Part shown: one piece after another, positions 34,501-49,500 of the stretch
Numbering within the stretch: the stretch's first letter is position 1
Layout of the letters: every line of letters begins with the position of its first letter
NCBI RefSeq assembly: GCF_023078275.1
Contig: NC_062985.1
Location: 1,612,001 to 1,676,000 of the forward strand
DNA: 64,000 nucleotides
Direction of reading: 5' to 3'
Source of the DNA: Leguminivora glycinivorella
Taxonomy: Eukaryota; Arthropoda; Insecta; Lepidoptera; Tortricidae
Made by a program: the position numbers and the translations under genes
The notes under the pieces: model-generated
Told to the model about the DNA's origin: nothing
The model's input: only the letters and a program-made list of their open reading frames with translations
Databases searched by the model: none

Positions 34501-37500
34501 TTATGCTAACTAAGTAGCAATGTAATCTAAAACATTCAAAACTCATAATAGAGGTTAAGTTAGTATCAAAACAAGATGAAAACTAGGGATGTACCGACTA
34601 GTCGGGAAAGCCGACTATCCGACTACATTTGTAGTCGGCGATTAGTCGGCGACTAGTCGGCAAAACAGGCCGATTAGTCGGCACTTTATAAGTCATAGAA
34701 AAATAGTACAAAAATAAATTAACAGCTGATATAATTGTATTATGTACCGATTCGTTATACCTTGGTTAGTCAAAAGATCAAATATCTGTGATCATCACAA
34801 AAATAAATGTCCTACCTAGGGCTACCGGGTGTCATAGGCAGGATCACTAACCTACCCACTAAGCCAAACCGGTTGTTAAAAATGGAAAATGTATAAAATT
34901 CTCATAGACCTTTATATATATAAAAATAGAACTTGTAAAAAAAAATTAAAGCGCGAATGAAGGACCAGAAATGTAATTCTAAATTTCTGATGAATTTAGT
35001 CGAAAAATATGCTCCGGCCGACTAGCCGACTAGTCGGCCGACTAATCGGCCACCCAAGCGCCGACTAGTCGGTAGTCGGCCTAGTCGGCCAAATCACTAG
35101 TCGGTACATCCCTAATGAAAACCTTTACGATTTTATAAATCAGAACCGGTTTTGAAAGATGTCTGCTATCTGCTCGCCTTTGTTGGATTTTGACAAAATA
35201 CCTTTTCTGAATCGGGATCGCTCACTTGGGTGTATTTTATTTGTTACTTATACACCCCCGTCTGTCATTTTAAATACAATAGGCACGACTTGGTACGAAA
35301 AAACGCGCGTAGGAGTTGTCAAACAATTGTATTCTGATTTTATATATGTATTATTATAAATATTATTTATGCTGAAGTTCTAGAACTTTTGAAGATCATT
35401 TGTATAGAAATTATAAATATTACGATTTGGGTCGACGCATTGTCTGTCAGCATTGTATTGTGTGTATTAGATTGTTTTGATCTTCACTGATATTCAAATC
35501 TATAATCTACAACTACTAATTATAACTAGACAAAGTTTTAACTAATTTAATTGCCATTCATAAACTATCAAATGAACTATAAACTATAAATAAACATAAA
35601 CTATAAATAAACTATGTTGTACCATGTTTTGAAACAGGTTATATATGTCTGGGACCGCGGCTGTACAATAAGTTAAACGCAGATTATCACATATATCATC
35701 TATGCTACGCAGAATGTAAAAAAGTTACAAAGAAAGCTCTAGAACTAATGTCTTATGAAGACACGGAAAACTTATTAACAGTTCTAAAATAACTAGAAAT
35801 AACCTAGACAGAGCTACTTAATGTTTACAAATAAATACACCTACCTATGTATCCTTACGCTGATGCGATAAAGTACAACTGTTGACTCATTAAAATGCTA
35901 ATAAGCAATAAGTATTACATATGGCTTACCATCTTTTTTTGCTGTACTTTTAGAATTATGATAGTTTTAAGTAGGTAACCTACTCTATTTATAAATCTGT
36001 AATGTAACTTATTTATTTTTTAGTTGAATACCTATGCAATGCACATGATATTATCAAATAATTTCCCTGTTTTAGTTTGTAAGTTATTTTTTCTGCCTGA
36101 GATACAGGATCTCCCTAGTTCAGGCACGGACATGGTGAAGCCTATTTTTGTGTTAATATAGTTTATGGCCTGTTTATAACTGCTATTTTTGGTACATGAA
36201 TAAATAATTTTTATTTTTTATTTTTTTTTATTTTTTACCTACACACGGGATGATACTAAACTGTAATATGATGTATACTATACCTACGTATACAAACATT
36301 ACAAAACAAATGCAGGATTTTCTTACCCAGACAGATGCGATCAGATGAAATGTATATTTGTATAAAAACCGGCCAAGAGCGTGTCGGGCCACGCTCAGTG
36401 TAGGGTTCCGTAGTTTTCCGTATTTTTCTCAAAAACTACTGTACCTATCAAGTTCAAAACAATTTTCCTAGAAAGTCTTTATAAAGTTCTACATTTGTTA
36501 TTTTTTATATTTTTTAAACATATGGTTCAAAAGTTAGAGGGGGGGGGGGGGGGGGGACGCACTTTTTTTTACTTTAGGAGCGATTATTTCCGAAAATATT
36601 AATATTATCAAAAAACAGTCTTAGTAAACCTATTCATTTTTAATTAAAAATATTCATTTTTAAATACCTATCCAACAATATATCACACGTTGGGGTTGGA
36701 AAGAAAAAAAATATCAGCTCCCACTTTACATGTAGGGGGGGGTACCCTAATAAAACATTTTTTTCCATTTTTTATTTTTGCACTTTGTCGGCGTAATTGA
36801 TATACATATTGGTATCAAATTTCAGCTTTCTAGTGCTAACGGTTACTGAGATTATCCGCGGACGGACGGACGGACGGACGGACGGACGGACAGACAGACA
36901 TGGCGAAACTATAAGGGTTCCTAGTTGACTACGGAACCCTAAAAATGTTGGTTTCCATTTCTGCGAGGGACACACGCAATATCGCAGTTTCATATCAAGT
37001 AAAGATATCGGATTGATGGACTCTGTATATTATAGAAACCAAATGTAACAAAGGTAGGATTTTCTTCGCGCACACGCGATTGACCAGACTATGAAACATG
37101 TTCATTCCCGTTTCTAGTGTAATCCAATTGAGCGCGCTGCGTGGGACGCACGCAATATCGCAGTTTCATACTAAGTAAACACATAGGAAGAAACTAAACT
37201 GCACTACGCTGTATAATATAGAAACCAAATGTAACAAAGGCAGGGTTTGCTTGGAGGACACGTGACTAACCAGGCCCCGTAGCCGAATGGCATTTCTGCG
37301 ACGCGAAACGAAAACGAAACGCCACGAAAGGTAGTCTGGCTCTGTCGCGCCAATACGCAAGAGCGATAGAGATAGATAGCTACGAAAGATATCGTGAGCG
37401 TTTAGTGCATTCGGCTACGCACACAGACTGTATAAAACATGTTCATTCCCGTTTCAAGGGCCGCGTACTTCATAATCCGATTGAGCGCGCTGCGTGGGAC

Positions 37501-40500
37501 GCACGCGATACTGAGCTGATGAGCTAACTTCGCTGTTTCATACCAAGTGTAAACACAGATGAGCAAACTTGTCTGTGGAATTTATTTCAATTACTTTTAC
37601 ATACAGATGTACTGAGTTAGGGTTTTCCCAAACATATCAACGCGAAATCGGTTCTAGCCGACCAAAATCGCTCGTTAGTATACAGGGTGTCCCACGGCGA
37701 TGCCACATGGAGGGAAAGTACCTTAAATATCGCAGATAGCATATTTTGCTGAAAGAAGACTTTATTTTATTTTCAAAACTTAGTAAAAGTGCATTCAAAT
37801 TTTTTTAATTTTTACTATGAGGACTTATACAGGGTGTATTTTGATAGCGGGTTCAGTAAGGCCGGTATGAGATCCCGTAGTCCTACATGAAAATAGTCTA
37901 AGGGGACCATCCATCAATTTCAAATTGATGAAAAATGGCATTTACAGATTTTGGAAAAAACATACAGGGTGCGAGAAAAAGGGCATTTTTGACAAACTTT
38001 TTTTTTTTGGTGCATTGTCGTGAGTTGACCCCTAAGCAATTATGGATACTGAATAGGAATGGAATCGATTGGCATCATAAAAATACCATGTGGAAAAAAA
38101 ATTTTTTCAAACAAATTGTATGGGAAAAGTTTTTCGTGATTTGTGACTTTTCTAGCTGGAAATTTTTTTTGGTTCCATACAAGCTTTTGATACTGTATAG
38201 GAATGGGATCGATTACCGGCCTTACTGAACCCGCTATCAAAATACACCCTGTATAAGTCCTCATAGTAAAAATTAAAAAAAATTGAATGCACTTTTACTA
38301 AGTTTTGAAAATAAAATAAAGTCTTCTTTCAGCAAAATATGCTATCTACGATATTTAAGGTACTTTCCCTCCATGTGGCATCGCCGTGGGACACCCTGTA
38401 TATGAAGACGCTTACGCTTATTGAACGCAACTTGCCTTAAAATCTTACCTAGTTAAAATTACCTAAGTCTGAGTTTAGGTATATCAAATGTTATTCTAAG
38501 ACAAGCTCTTTAAACAAAGATTCAAGGTAATTCCCAAGAGTAATTTAGTCTATAAATTATGTAAAACAAGCGTCCAAAAAGCTGAGTTAGATATTACAAT
38601 AGACGTTACGTAGATGTTTGTTTTATCTAACCTTTCTTGTAATTTAAGAACTTGTTGGGAGGTTGAATAAGATTAAAGTATTTTTGGAGATATTCTCTCT
38701 CGATTGCTATCTATATTTTATTCATGATTTCTTGTTTGTAGAAATAAAGAAGTGGGTATATGATATGCGTGTTGTTTTTTAGAAAAAGGTTATGTTAGGT
38801 AATTACTGTTTTTTGCGATTCCTATTTGTCGTATTAAAATACCTACTAACCTGACTGAATAGTACTGTGATTTCAATCAATCTGTTTATAAGTAGGTAGT
38901 TGTTTTACACAACAAAACTCAACAAATACGTATAATGTAAGCATAAATTAAATATAACAAGATCATACCATCCCATACATTAAAATGCGACCGCCTACGA
39001 ACGCGCTTACACTCCACCACACATAGATGGCGCCACAAAAAATGCCTTGTTGCCACCGATTATTTGTAGATTGGCATTAAGTGTCAATTCCGAGCCGTAA
39101 ATCTATGTCAAAAGTGACACTTAACGCCATCTACAAGTATAATCGAAAGCTACAAGACATTTTTTTTGTGGCGCCATCTATGTGTGGAGTGTAAGCGCGT
39201 TTGTAGGCGGTCGCATTTTAATGAATGGGATGGTATGACCTTGTTATATTTAATTTATGATGTAAGGTAACTTTTTGTAATTTAATTTCGCATAAACTGA
39301 CATAAAATTTGAGGCCAATACCTACGTATGTCGACCTTGTCCCAAGCTAAGCGGGTTTCATAAAAGCTTGTCCTCCAACAGCGTCTGTCCTATTTTCGAT
39401 CCGACGTGACTCCACAACATGTCATATTTTAAGGCTTAGTCCGTTTCGTATATACAATACTAGCTTCTGCCCGCGGCTTCGCACGCGTTAGAAAGAGACA
39501 AAAAGTAGCCTATGTCACTCTCCATCCCTTCAACTATCTCCACTTAAAAAATCACGTCGATTCATCGCCCCGTTTTGCCGTGAAAGACGGACAAACAAAC
39601 AGACACACACACTTTCACGTTTATAATATTAGTATGGATTAGAACTTATTTACATACTAAACACATGACAGTCATAATCCGCTTAGGCCCACTTGCACCA
39701 ACCACTTAACTCAGGGTCAGTGGGCTGTCACCTGTCAAATTCCCTATAAAATGGTGGGTTAACCCTCGGGTTAACCCTCCATTTTCGTTGGTCTTGGTTG
39801 GCCCTTTGCGAAATATACATTGTTTTAACTTGCACCAACCACTTAATTCAGGGTTAGTGGGCTGTCATCTCTGTCAAATTCCATATAAAATAGTGGGTTA
39901 ACCCTCCATTTTCGTTGGTGCAAGTGGCCCTAACCTAATCTTTTGCTAAGACTTAGGCACGCCACAGACAGTCTGAAAAATTCATAATCTTAAAAAAGAT
40001 TTGTATGCAACCTGTCAGTTCAAACTGACAGATCTGTCAGTAAGAACTGACAGATCTGTCAGTAAGAACTGACAGGTTGTGATTATGAATTTTTCAGACT
40101 GTCAGTGGCGTGCCTTATATTGGACATTGACCGGGATGTAGACCGTGATTACCTTTTTGATTTTTGTCGACCTCCCGATAATCAACGCAGTTACATGCAT
40201 CATGATCACGGAAAATCAATCAGTAAATAAAAACTAACCGTGAATCATTCAAAACTTTTATCTTTTGTTTGTTCAAAACTTGATGAGAAAATTGAATTTT
40301 ATCCACACGTGGGGAAAGGAATTTAATGCAAATTGTGAGTTATTTCCTCTTGTTGGCTGTGTTATTGCTTTCCAAATATGGAGGCCATTTTTATCTTCCT
40401 GATATTTTTCTTTGACTTTTTTAGAAATAAATTTATTTCCTCAATTATTATCCCTCGCGGAAATACTTTGAGCCTAAATACGAATCAGAAATAAACTGAC

Positions 40501-43500
40501 AATTTGAATTCCTATTTACTGCCGTCCCGACGGAATTTCCCCAGGGCCTCTAGCCAAACATACAATCGTTGACTCGTCGCAGCCAACGATACACAATTGG
40601 CTCTGTCGCGCATAAATATACGGAAGAGCAAAAAAAAAAGCTACGAAAAGATACGGAGCTTCAACGATTGAAGGCTTGGCTAGAGGGCCGGGCCGGATTT
40701 ATGTGTAGTACCTTCCTTATTATACGTCCGAGCTCCGAAATGTAATACTTTTGTAACAATAGTTTTGCTGACAAAAGGCGCGAATGGAGGGAAAACCTTC
40801 GAATGAACAAAGCGTCTCAAAATACGATACAAACAATAATTAGAATTATTTTCCTTAAATATTTTAAGCAGTTTAATTTAAGCAGTCATTTTACAAGCAA
40901 CTCAATATTTCTGAAGCATCCTTGTTTCCTTATTTAGGACGTTGAAAAACACTTGCATATTTTATTGTCACGCCAGTGGGTGTAAAGTTCACAAAAAAAC
41001 CGCTAGCGTCGCGGTCAGCGCTCATTCACTTCTGAAAATGGCTTAGGTATCTTTCCTACACTAGATAGATAGATAGATAAGTCATTTATTTGGCAGGCTG
41101 CAAACACACACAATACAATACACAATTTAAAACACACAAATTAGGCGCAACATAAAAAAGAGACAGAACAGTAAAATACAATTGAGACAGTAAAAAAAAC
41201 AGCAATAACAAAAAAGAGAAAATACAAACTGTGTGTGCGTTGCAGCAGGACAAATATTTTAGCTAACTTAAAACACTTACTTAATTGATTAAAAAACATT
41301 GAAAAACACTTGTACAGCTTGTACTACTGTCACGCCAGTGGGTGTAAAGTTCACAGCAAGCCGCGAGTGTCGCGGTCAGCGCTCATTTCTTAAAGGTTAG
41401 CGCTATCGTGCGGAGACTGTTGCATGTTACTTTACCACATGCCATTGGCATTCAAAACTATGTTAGCGAACTTCGACTTTTTGGTTAAAAAGGGATACAA
41501 CCACATCATCATCATCATGAATCCTATTTGAGCGAAGTATTGCCGGGAGTTCTTCAAAAAAGGAGTGTACAGATTTCTAATGGATCGACAACGCACAAGT
41601 AACACCTCTGGAGTTGCATGAAGAGTCTCTATAAGACTCGAGAAACATGTGGCCAATAGCGATTATATTACCAATACCATAATGTGTTACTATTATAACG
41701 TCAGTAGATAGCTTACCTCGGTCATTCTCAAGAAGTAAGGGCGAAAGTGGAGTTTCAGTTCTAATTCTAATTACCAGAATTCAAATTCCACTGAAAATAG
41801 AAGCGTGGCGGCAATTATAATATGGACTAGAGTCCAGCGGTCCTGAAACTTATTTTCCCATGGAACCCTTTTAGAAAGCAAACATATCTGACGGACGGAA
41901 TCCTCAAATTGAATAAAAAAAAATTGCAATCTTTATTTTAATAAGTACATAATCATAATAGTAAAATCTAATTATACGATTCTAATCTAATTATACGATT
42001 CTAATCTAATTATACGATTCTAATCTAATTATACGATTCTAATTTTTTTTTAACACTTGGTGAATATTTGGTTTTATTAATGCAAGAGTTGAAGTTGCAT
42101 ATCAGGTAACCAAAATTCACACGGAGCCCCCAGAGAGGCTTTGCGGAGCCCTAGGGATCCGCGGAGCACACTTTGAGTATGGCTGGACTAGACGATTGAG
42201 AATTAGCGACCCACTACTGTTTTTTAAATATTTGAATATCTCTCACGAAAGTTTAACATCTATAACCGAAAACTTTATAAAATACCATTAACCTATGAAA
42301 CCAAATACGCATCAATAAATTTGTAATATCGGTTCGGACGTGGGCGTTTATCGATTGCATCTCGGCTCACCTTGCCCTTGAGCGGTGGAAGATTCCTCGC
42401 AACCATTAGCAGGGATAATTTTCACTTTAATTAAACCCGCGTGAAAAATTGTGAAGATCAAGGTTACTGAAGGATAAGTTTCGATTTCACTTAGTTAAGT
42501 TACCCTGTAAATAATAGTGTAGATTTTCTTAATAAAGGGTGCGATCCGACACTGATCTGAGAATGTCAAAAGTTCAGTCCAGATTTTGCGTAGGTTCTAA
42601 AGGATTACTTACTATTAACACTTAATAGAGACTTCGTTTTCGCAAACACTGTTATCTGAGTGTGTTTAGTAAATCGTCCCACTTTGTCGGTTACCATTAA
42701 GGCGAAATTTACTTGTATCTTTATATGAATAAACTGACAAAGCGGCTTTATAGAAATCGACAAAGTGGGACGTTTTCCCGTGCACACTCACTATATAGTT
42801 ACGATTATTTAGCGTAAACTAGGTACATGATGATGATGAATGACTCTTGATCTGTTAGTGTTTACATGACTTAGGCTGCAGGTTGATGAAATGTCACTAT
42901 TGGTAAAGGTAGATTTTTAACCCCCCACGCAAAAACGATGGTGTTATAAGTTTGACGTGTCTGCCTGTCTGTCTCATCGTAGCTCCCGAATAGGGTTTCT
43001 GATTTCTCGACCTATTAGAAGTCTCGAGTTTCGAGAAATTTCGAGCCCAAAGTCTCGAGTCGTCTCGAGTCTCGAGTTTTTTTTTATAAATGGTAAAATT
43101 TTGATAAAACAATAAACAACAATATGATTAGTAGTTTTTATTGCACCACACTATCATAAAAAATGCGTAAGAGCAATAAAAATCTTATTTGAAATAAACA
43201 TAAATCAAATTTTTACAAGAAAACTACAATTATAGTCTTGAAAATAATACCTAATCCTTTAACTTCCCCGCCTGTGCACGGGTTAAGTAAATTAAAATGT
43301 CATGTATTAAATCATAATGTCATTGAAATTAAACGTTTAAAATAACTTCTTCTTCTTCCTCGTTTCCTCATTGCCGAGGTTCGCGACCACAAGTAGCGTG
43401 TCTCCATTGAACGCGGTCATAAGCCATGTGGACTGCACAGTATACGCTGTCGCCACACGATTTCTTCTCACAGTCAGACCATCTCTTACGACATCTCCCA

Positions 43501-46500
43501 CCCCAAGAATGTTTACCATTAATTCGCCATATTATGCATTGGTGCTCTCATAATGTGTCCGAAAAATCGGAGGGTCGCTCTTGGCATATTTTAGAGAGCC
43601 GTGTGGTGATATTCAGTTCTTGCAAAATAGAGATGTTTGTTAGTTCTTCTAGCTTTTCAAGTTATACTCGTAGCAGTCTTCGCCAGCACCACATCTCAAT
43701 AGCGTCAATCTTAGCCACATCAAAACTTTTCGGGGTCCAAGTCCATAAGTACATAAATATCGAGATTATTGAAATAATCGCACTTTATTTTGACGTCGGA
43801 TTCCTCTGTTCTTCCAAATCTTGTCGAAGTTAGCCATAGCACTCTTCGCAGGTTATCAATGACCCAATATACATAAACGCGCTGAGTTTTTTGTAATGAC
43901 GAATTGCTTTTAAATAACATGAGGCTGTCAAAACTAGCCAAAGTCGCTGCCAGCTTACGTTGGAATGAGAGGTTAGATCGCTTTATCTCGTTATAATTTA
44001 TGACTGCCGTTCGACACCGTCCCCACCGCCTCGCGATGAGACCGGGCAGAAGGTAAAAAGTTGCATTTCACTTCAGGTCGTACTTTACATTCGGGCCTCG
44101 AGACGTCTCGAGTACCTGTCATTTTTTTCTCGTCTCGAATGAAGCCGAAAGTCTCGAGAACTCTCGAGTTCGAGACTCTCGAGCAGAAACCCTACTCTCT
44201 AGAAGATTCTGAATATAACCGTGCTACAAGCTACGAGCGTAGCCAATAACTTATGACTTCGCAGTGAATGCACTGAGAGAAATTTGCATTGTGAATTTAA
44301 CAAGTTCGACTTGTTGCGGTTTATCCGTTTGAATCAGCCAAACGTATGTTTAAAACAATATGTGTCAGGATGTTTTTATAAAATCGACTTGTTGATTCAA
44401 ATATATTGCCGATTCAAATGACAAGTAGCTTGTTGTTTGAACCAAAGAGCACGTAGGTAGGCGCTATTTTAACCAAAAAACTTGTTGAACGAACATGAAA
44501 ACTGGTTGTATTTTCTCTCAGTGTGGCTGGATTGGCAGGTGTATAGAAGTTTGGGTGTAAAGATACTAAGTAGTATCACAGAATATATAATAGGTAGTAT
44601 CACTAACAGTCCTTCCTTTAGCACGTTGAAAGCGGAAGCTACATACTACTAAAATAGGTATTACATAGCACATACAGGTAATACATAGCACAAAACATCA
44701 AAACAAAAAACAGTAATTTGCGAAAATTGTCTACAAGTAGAGAACCCACCTAGTGGGTCGCTCCCAGTGAGTGTATTATTTCGCCCTAGTAACAAATACA
44801 GATGGTGAGACCATTTCATAATTATTAAATTTATTTCCAAGAAAACGCCCGAGACATCTTTATTTAAATCTTGAATTAATGTTTAGGTAAGTACCTATTA
44901 AATTTCACTTTCAATCAAAAGGGTACGAATATCATTTCAATTAATACTGTTTACTTATTTAAATAACTAAGGTATTTTTATCTGATTTTGAGTCTGTTCT
45001 AAATAAAATGGGTAATCAGGATACCTACTTCAAATTGTAGATAGGTCTACCGAATCGATTTGCGATTTTGATAATTGTTTTAAGTAATTAATAGTGAATT
45101 TCTTGTTATAAACTATTTCGAATACCTGTCATTGTGCATGACCTAATGTCTTGGAAAGGAGCCCCCCTTTCAATTTGGAAATTTTAGTTAAATATACTAA
45201 TGTTATTAACTAAATTTGTCGAAAAAAATTGTCCATTAAGAACTCAGTTAAAAGATATTGCGAAAAAATCTTTAAAATCGTGTTTCCGCTCTCGACTGTT
45301 TTCTCCTTCAAAACTTAATCAATCGGGAAAAAAAAATAACAATGAAATAATCTGTGTCAGACCGTTTAGTTTTTTTTCCCCTCACTAGCTCGGAAACACG
45401 TGTTTTGTCCTTCAATACCAGCGGGTAAAAACGCATTTTATCCACTAGTGGGTAAAGTAATTTGACCTTGAATAAAGTCAAATTAACTACTTTAAAATTG
45501 ATAAAAGTAGGTGAATCTAGTAATAAAGATGATTTACCACCTGTGGAACTACTGGAAGCAGTGATACACGCATTTTTTGCGTTGTAGTTTCCTCGCTATG
45601 GTAAGGGGAAAAGTTTTGTGTTACACTCGGGTGCAAATGTATTTTACTTCTCGTGTGTTAAAAAACTCGCAAGTTCAGGATTCTATTCTCAAACCACTCG
45701 CTTCGCTCGTGGTTCAACTATAGAATCCTTTCACTTGCTCGTTTTTTAATTCCACACTCGGCGTTAAAATACAACTTTGCCCCCTTGTATAACAAATAAC
45801 TATAGCTATTTGTTACCAATTTTGAGTATCACACCTTTTTTTGCGCCATAATAATGAAAAAGGCCGTTTTTTGAAATTTTTCATTGGTCCTAGCGTCTTT
45901 AAAAATAAAAATATCAAAAAAATCAAAACTATCCGACACAGATAAAAATAATAATAATCTGTGTTGAAAGAAATCATTGCTCTATCTTCAAAAACCAGGG
46001 AGGAAATAGTCGAGAGCGTTTGTTATGGAGAATTGACCCCTCCTGTATCGTCTTAATTGTCCAACAGGTCTCCAAAGCCATACAGCGGGGATGTTAATTC
46101 GATGAGGACCTTTCGATCGTTGGGCCACTGTGTTGGGCCAATAAGGATAGCGTAGAACGGGTTTTAAATATTCAGGCTAATTTTATTTAATTAATCATTA
46201 TGTAACGTAAGCAGTGTTACTAAGTATAAATAAATATGGAAGTGTAGCATTGTGATTTCAACATTATCCGATCCGACATCGGATATCGGACCGATATTCC
46301 ATACATTACAGGCGCCATCTTGGATTTTTACGAAAACGGCCTTAGGGTCAGTTGCATCAAGCAAGCTGTGACCCTCCGTCCATCGACGGGTGATCATCTT
46401 GTATGGGATTTTTCTTTGCCACACGTGTTAATAACTAAATATCCAAGTCCTGAGAAGGCTTTATAGGATTTACTTTAGCAACTCTCCGAATTATGTACTT

Positions 46501-49500
46501 TGGAAGTTCGGACTCAACATACATCTATGTAAATGCGCTAAACAAAACCTTGTCCAATCAGAACCAGATGATATTTGTTTTCTCTCTCACACATATGAAT
46601 GACAGTGACATGCCTAGACACTTGCACAGGCGCCGCCTGGCGGGATAAAATGTCAGTGTGCCTCCTCATTTAACATAATCAATAATAAGGTTTTATTTCG
46701 TCCCTGTAACCGTGGAGACTGATTTGAATTTACTTTCTGAAGATAAACATATGTTGCTACTATTCTCTCATGCCCATCATTTGCTCTCTCTCTCTCTCTT
46801 CATCTCTTCTCAGCATATTCGTGTTTACTGCTGAAAATATGTCTCTCATGGATTTCCGTTGAGTTCTATTTGTGGCGGCTCTGTACCAGATCCGAACTGC
46901 CGTGTTTTTGATACTTTCTACCACCTGACCCTCTAGCACAACTTGCCTTGTCGCGCGCGAGTCCATACTTCAAGTCGTGCTTCATGTATGGACTCGCGCG
47001 ACAAGGCAAGTTGTGCTAGGGGCTGGCTTGTGGTTTCCCCTGTGGTTTCCCCTCACTTCAGCTTCCAGTCGTTAGCAGTACTAGCAGGCCCCATCCCCCA
47101 TCTATCGTCATCCCTGCAGATATGATCACATATCGATGATGTAGGAAAACAAACTAGATACTCGCACGTGTTAGTTATATAATAAAAATAAAGCTATATG
47201 GTATGGATTATTGAAAGATGTTAAATGATAAATAAAAATAAAATGATTATTATTGTGGTTTTATTGAAAATAAACATATGGGTATGTTTTTAAATTCGTA
47301 TAACTGTATTTGTACCTCCTTTGTACATAAAAACGTTATCAATATTAACAACATGTCAAACATGTATACACCTGGTTCAACACAAATCAAAATAACGTAA
47401 ACAAAGTAAATATATGAATATTCTTTAAAATAGTCTGATGGAAAGAGGATATAACAATCTACTATAAAAATAATTTCATTTCATTTAAATCACAGCAATA
47501 TAGAAAACAATAAAATGAAGCATGATCGTACCTCTTGTTGTCTTGTCGCTTAACCAGAACAAAGTGTCTGACAACTGAGCTACCTGGCCTTTTAAAGCAT
47601 TTAGAACAAAGGGCAACTATGCTAGTATGACCAGTTATCACCGTTATCAGTTAACCATCTTTTAAATAAATGGACAATACATTATGATCACAATTATCAT
47701 CTTTACGAAACTTCAAATCACATAAGATATTTGTTTTCTTAGATTACATTACAGTAAAATACAATTAAATTATAGATAGGAATAATAAACACTAAACTGA
47801 AACATCAACGTCCAAGTAACCAAATTGTGATACTAATAATGAGGGTAGTTTACAATTCTGAAATGTTACTATGACACAATCTTTAAACATAATGAGGTTT
47901 TATAAATCTGTAAGTATGTGTATGTGTTTGTATTGTATTGTATTATATTAGATAGAAAGCTATTGCAAATATAATCTATCACACGCGAATACATCAAAAT
48001 GTCTTCATATTGATTTCGAACTGGAATTTCGAATGGTCCTCCTCCTCCCTTACTCGTGTTCATTATATATTCTGATTGGGATTCCGATACCGTGCCTCTG
48101 ATTCTGATTTCTTGTGTAACGTGAGAGGTAAAGTTTTCTGAGTCTAACCTTGTTTACCGAGTTTTGTTTGGCATTGTACTGAAATGGATAGGTAAAGCCG
48201 GCTTTCAGGTATTTACGTAACTTACGTAATTCCCCTGAAACTAAACCAGCCTAAAATATTCGTCTATAAACGCGTTTTCATAAATTATACTTATTTATTT
48301 ATCGTATGGCAGGTTTGTGTTTAATCTTATATGCGATAGCGTCGCTTGTCATGTTTTCGAAGTCCGTGGGTTAAGTACCCGTCGTACTTAGTTATGGGGC
48401 ATTCGAAATTATATGAAGACTATTATTAGAAAACTTAAGTACTGATTATTTTAGTCAGTTCCGTTTAGAACTAAAGTTAACGCATAGCCGAGTTCACCGC
48501 AAACAAATAAATCGTGAATAATTAAATGTCTCATTTAATCTGTCTTTTTGAGAATTGAAATATTTCTTAGTGTGGCAATACCGCACTATTGTCAATACAT
48601 ACGAGATTGAATAGTTCAAAGCCATTTTATCATCCTTTCCCACTCGTTCAGAAATAGGCCTAAAGAAAATTGTACTGTACGAAATCTCTCATCCGTCAGA
48701 GCCAGTGTCGTTGCAAATAGCGGGTCTCATGTTCGGATTATCCACTTTATCTATTCTAGGCCCTGCAGCAAGGGCAGGATATTTATGGGGGTCTCTGGTT
48801 AGCTTTTGCAAACGCGAATATTTCGTTGTCGTCGTTAAATGGAAAGTAGTGGAAATATTATTTAATGAACTAAGTACCTGTTGAGTATACTTATCGCGGT
48901 CGAAGTTTAAGAATCGGTCTCAGTGTTTATGTGACTGATTTATTTATAATCGCCATGATTAAACTTTCATGATTATTACACATCCGAGATCACAACACCG
49001 TCCCTGAAACGTTGGAGGTCAGTTTAATATGTAGTCATACGCGATTAAGTCCCGATTTTAAAAATAATTATATGATCGCCAATCCTAAAATCAACAGCAA
49101 AAATGACTCAATTCATTTTTTCAGCGTAACTTCTCTCTCTCTCTTATCGGTTTTATTCGGCAAGTAAAAAGCCTTTAAAGGTATTGTATTGGTAGGTTAT
49201 TTTACAAAATATTAAAAGGTTTGTCTTGAAAGGTTCTATCTATTCAGAAAAGTCTAGCCTGCGGCGAGAGAAAGATATGGATCCACATCATTTAGAATAC
49301 TAAATTTTATGTTACCAGTTATCATACCTTCTTAAAGCACCATTACTTTTTATTTCTATCGTCTGCTCAAATTCTCAGCACCATTTGGATATTACTGTCG
49401 CCAATCGTAAACAGTGTGCTTAGTCGAATGCATAATACTCATGAAACGCTCACGATAATATCTCTTTCGTAGCTATCTATCTCTATCGCTCTTGCGTATT

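Noticed and set aside
43337..43941. Overlapping frames as genes
   Set aside because: Minus-strand phrases resemble decayed RTE-type LINE sequence inside a DNA element; no intact gene.
46786..46802. CT run as a regulatory site
   Set aside because: Simple (CT)n microsatellite without context.
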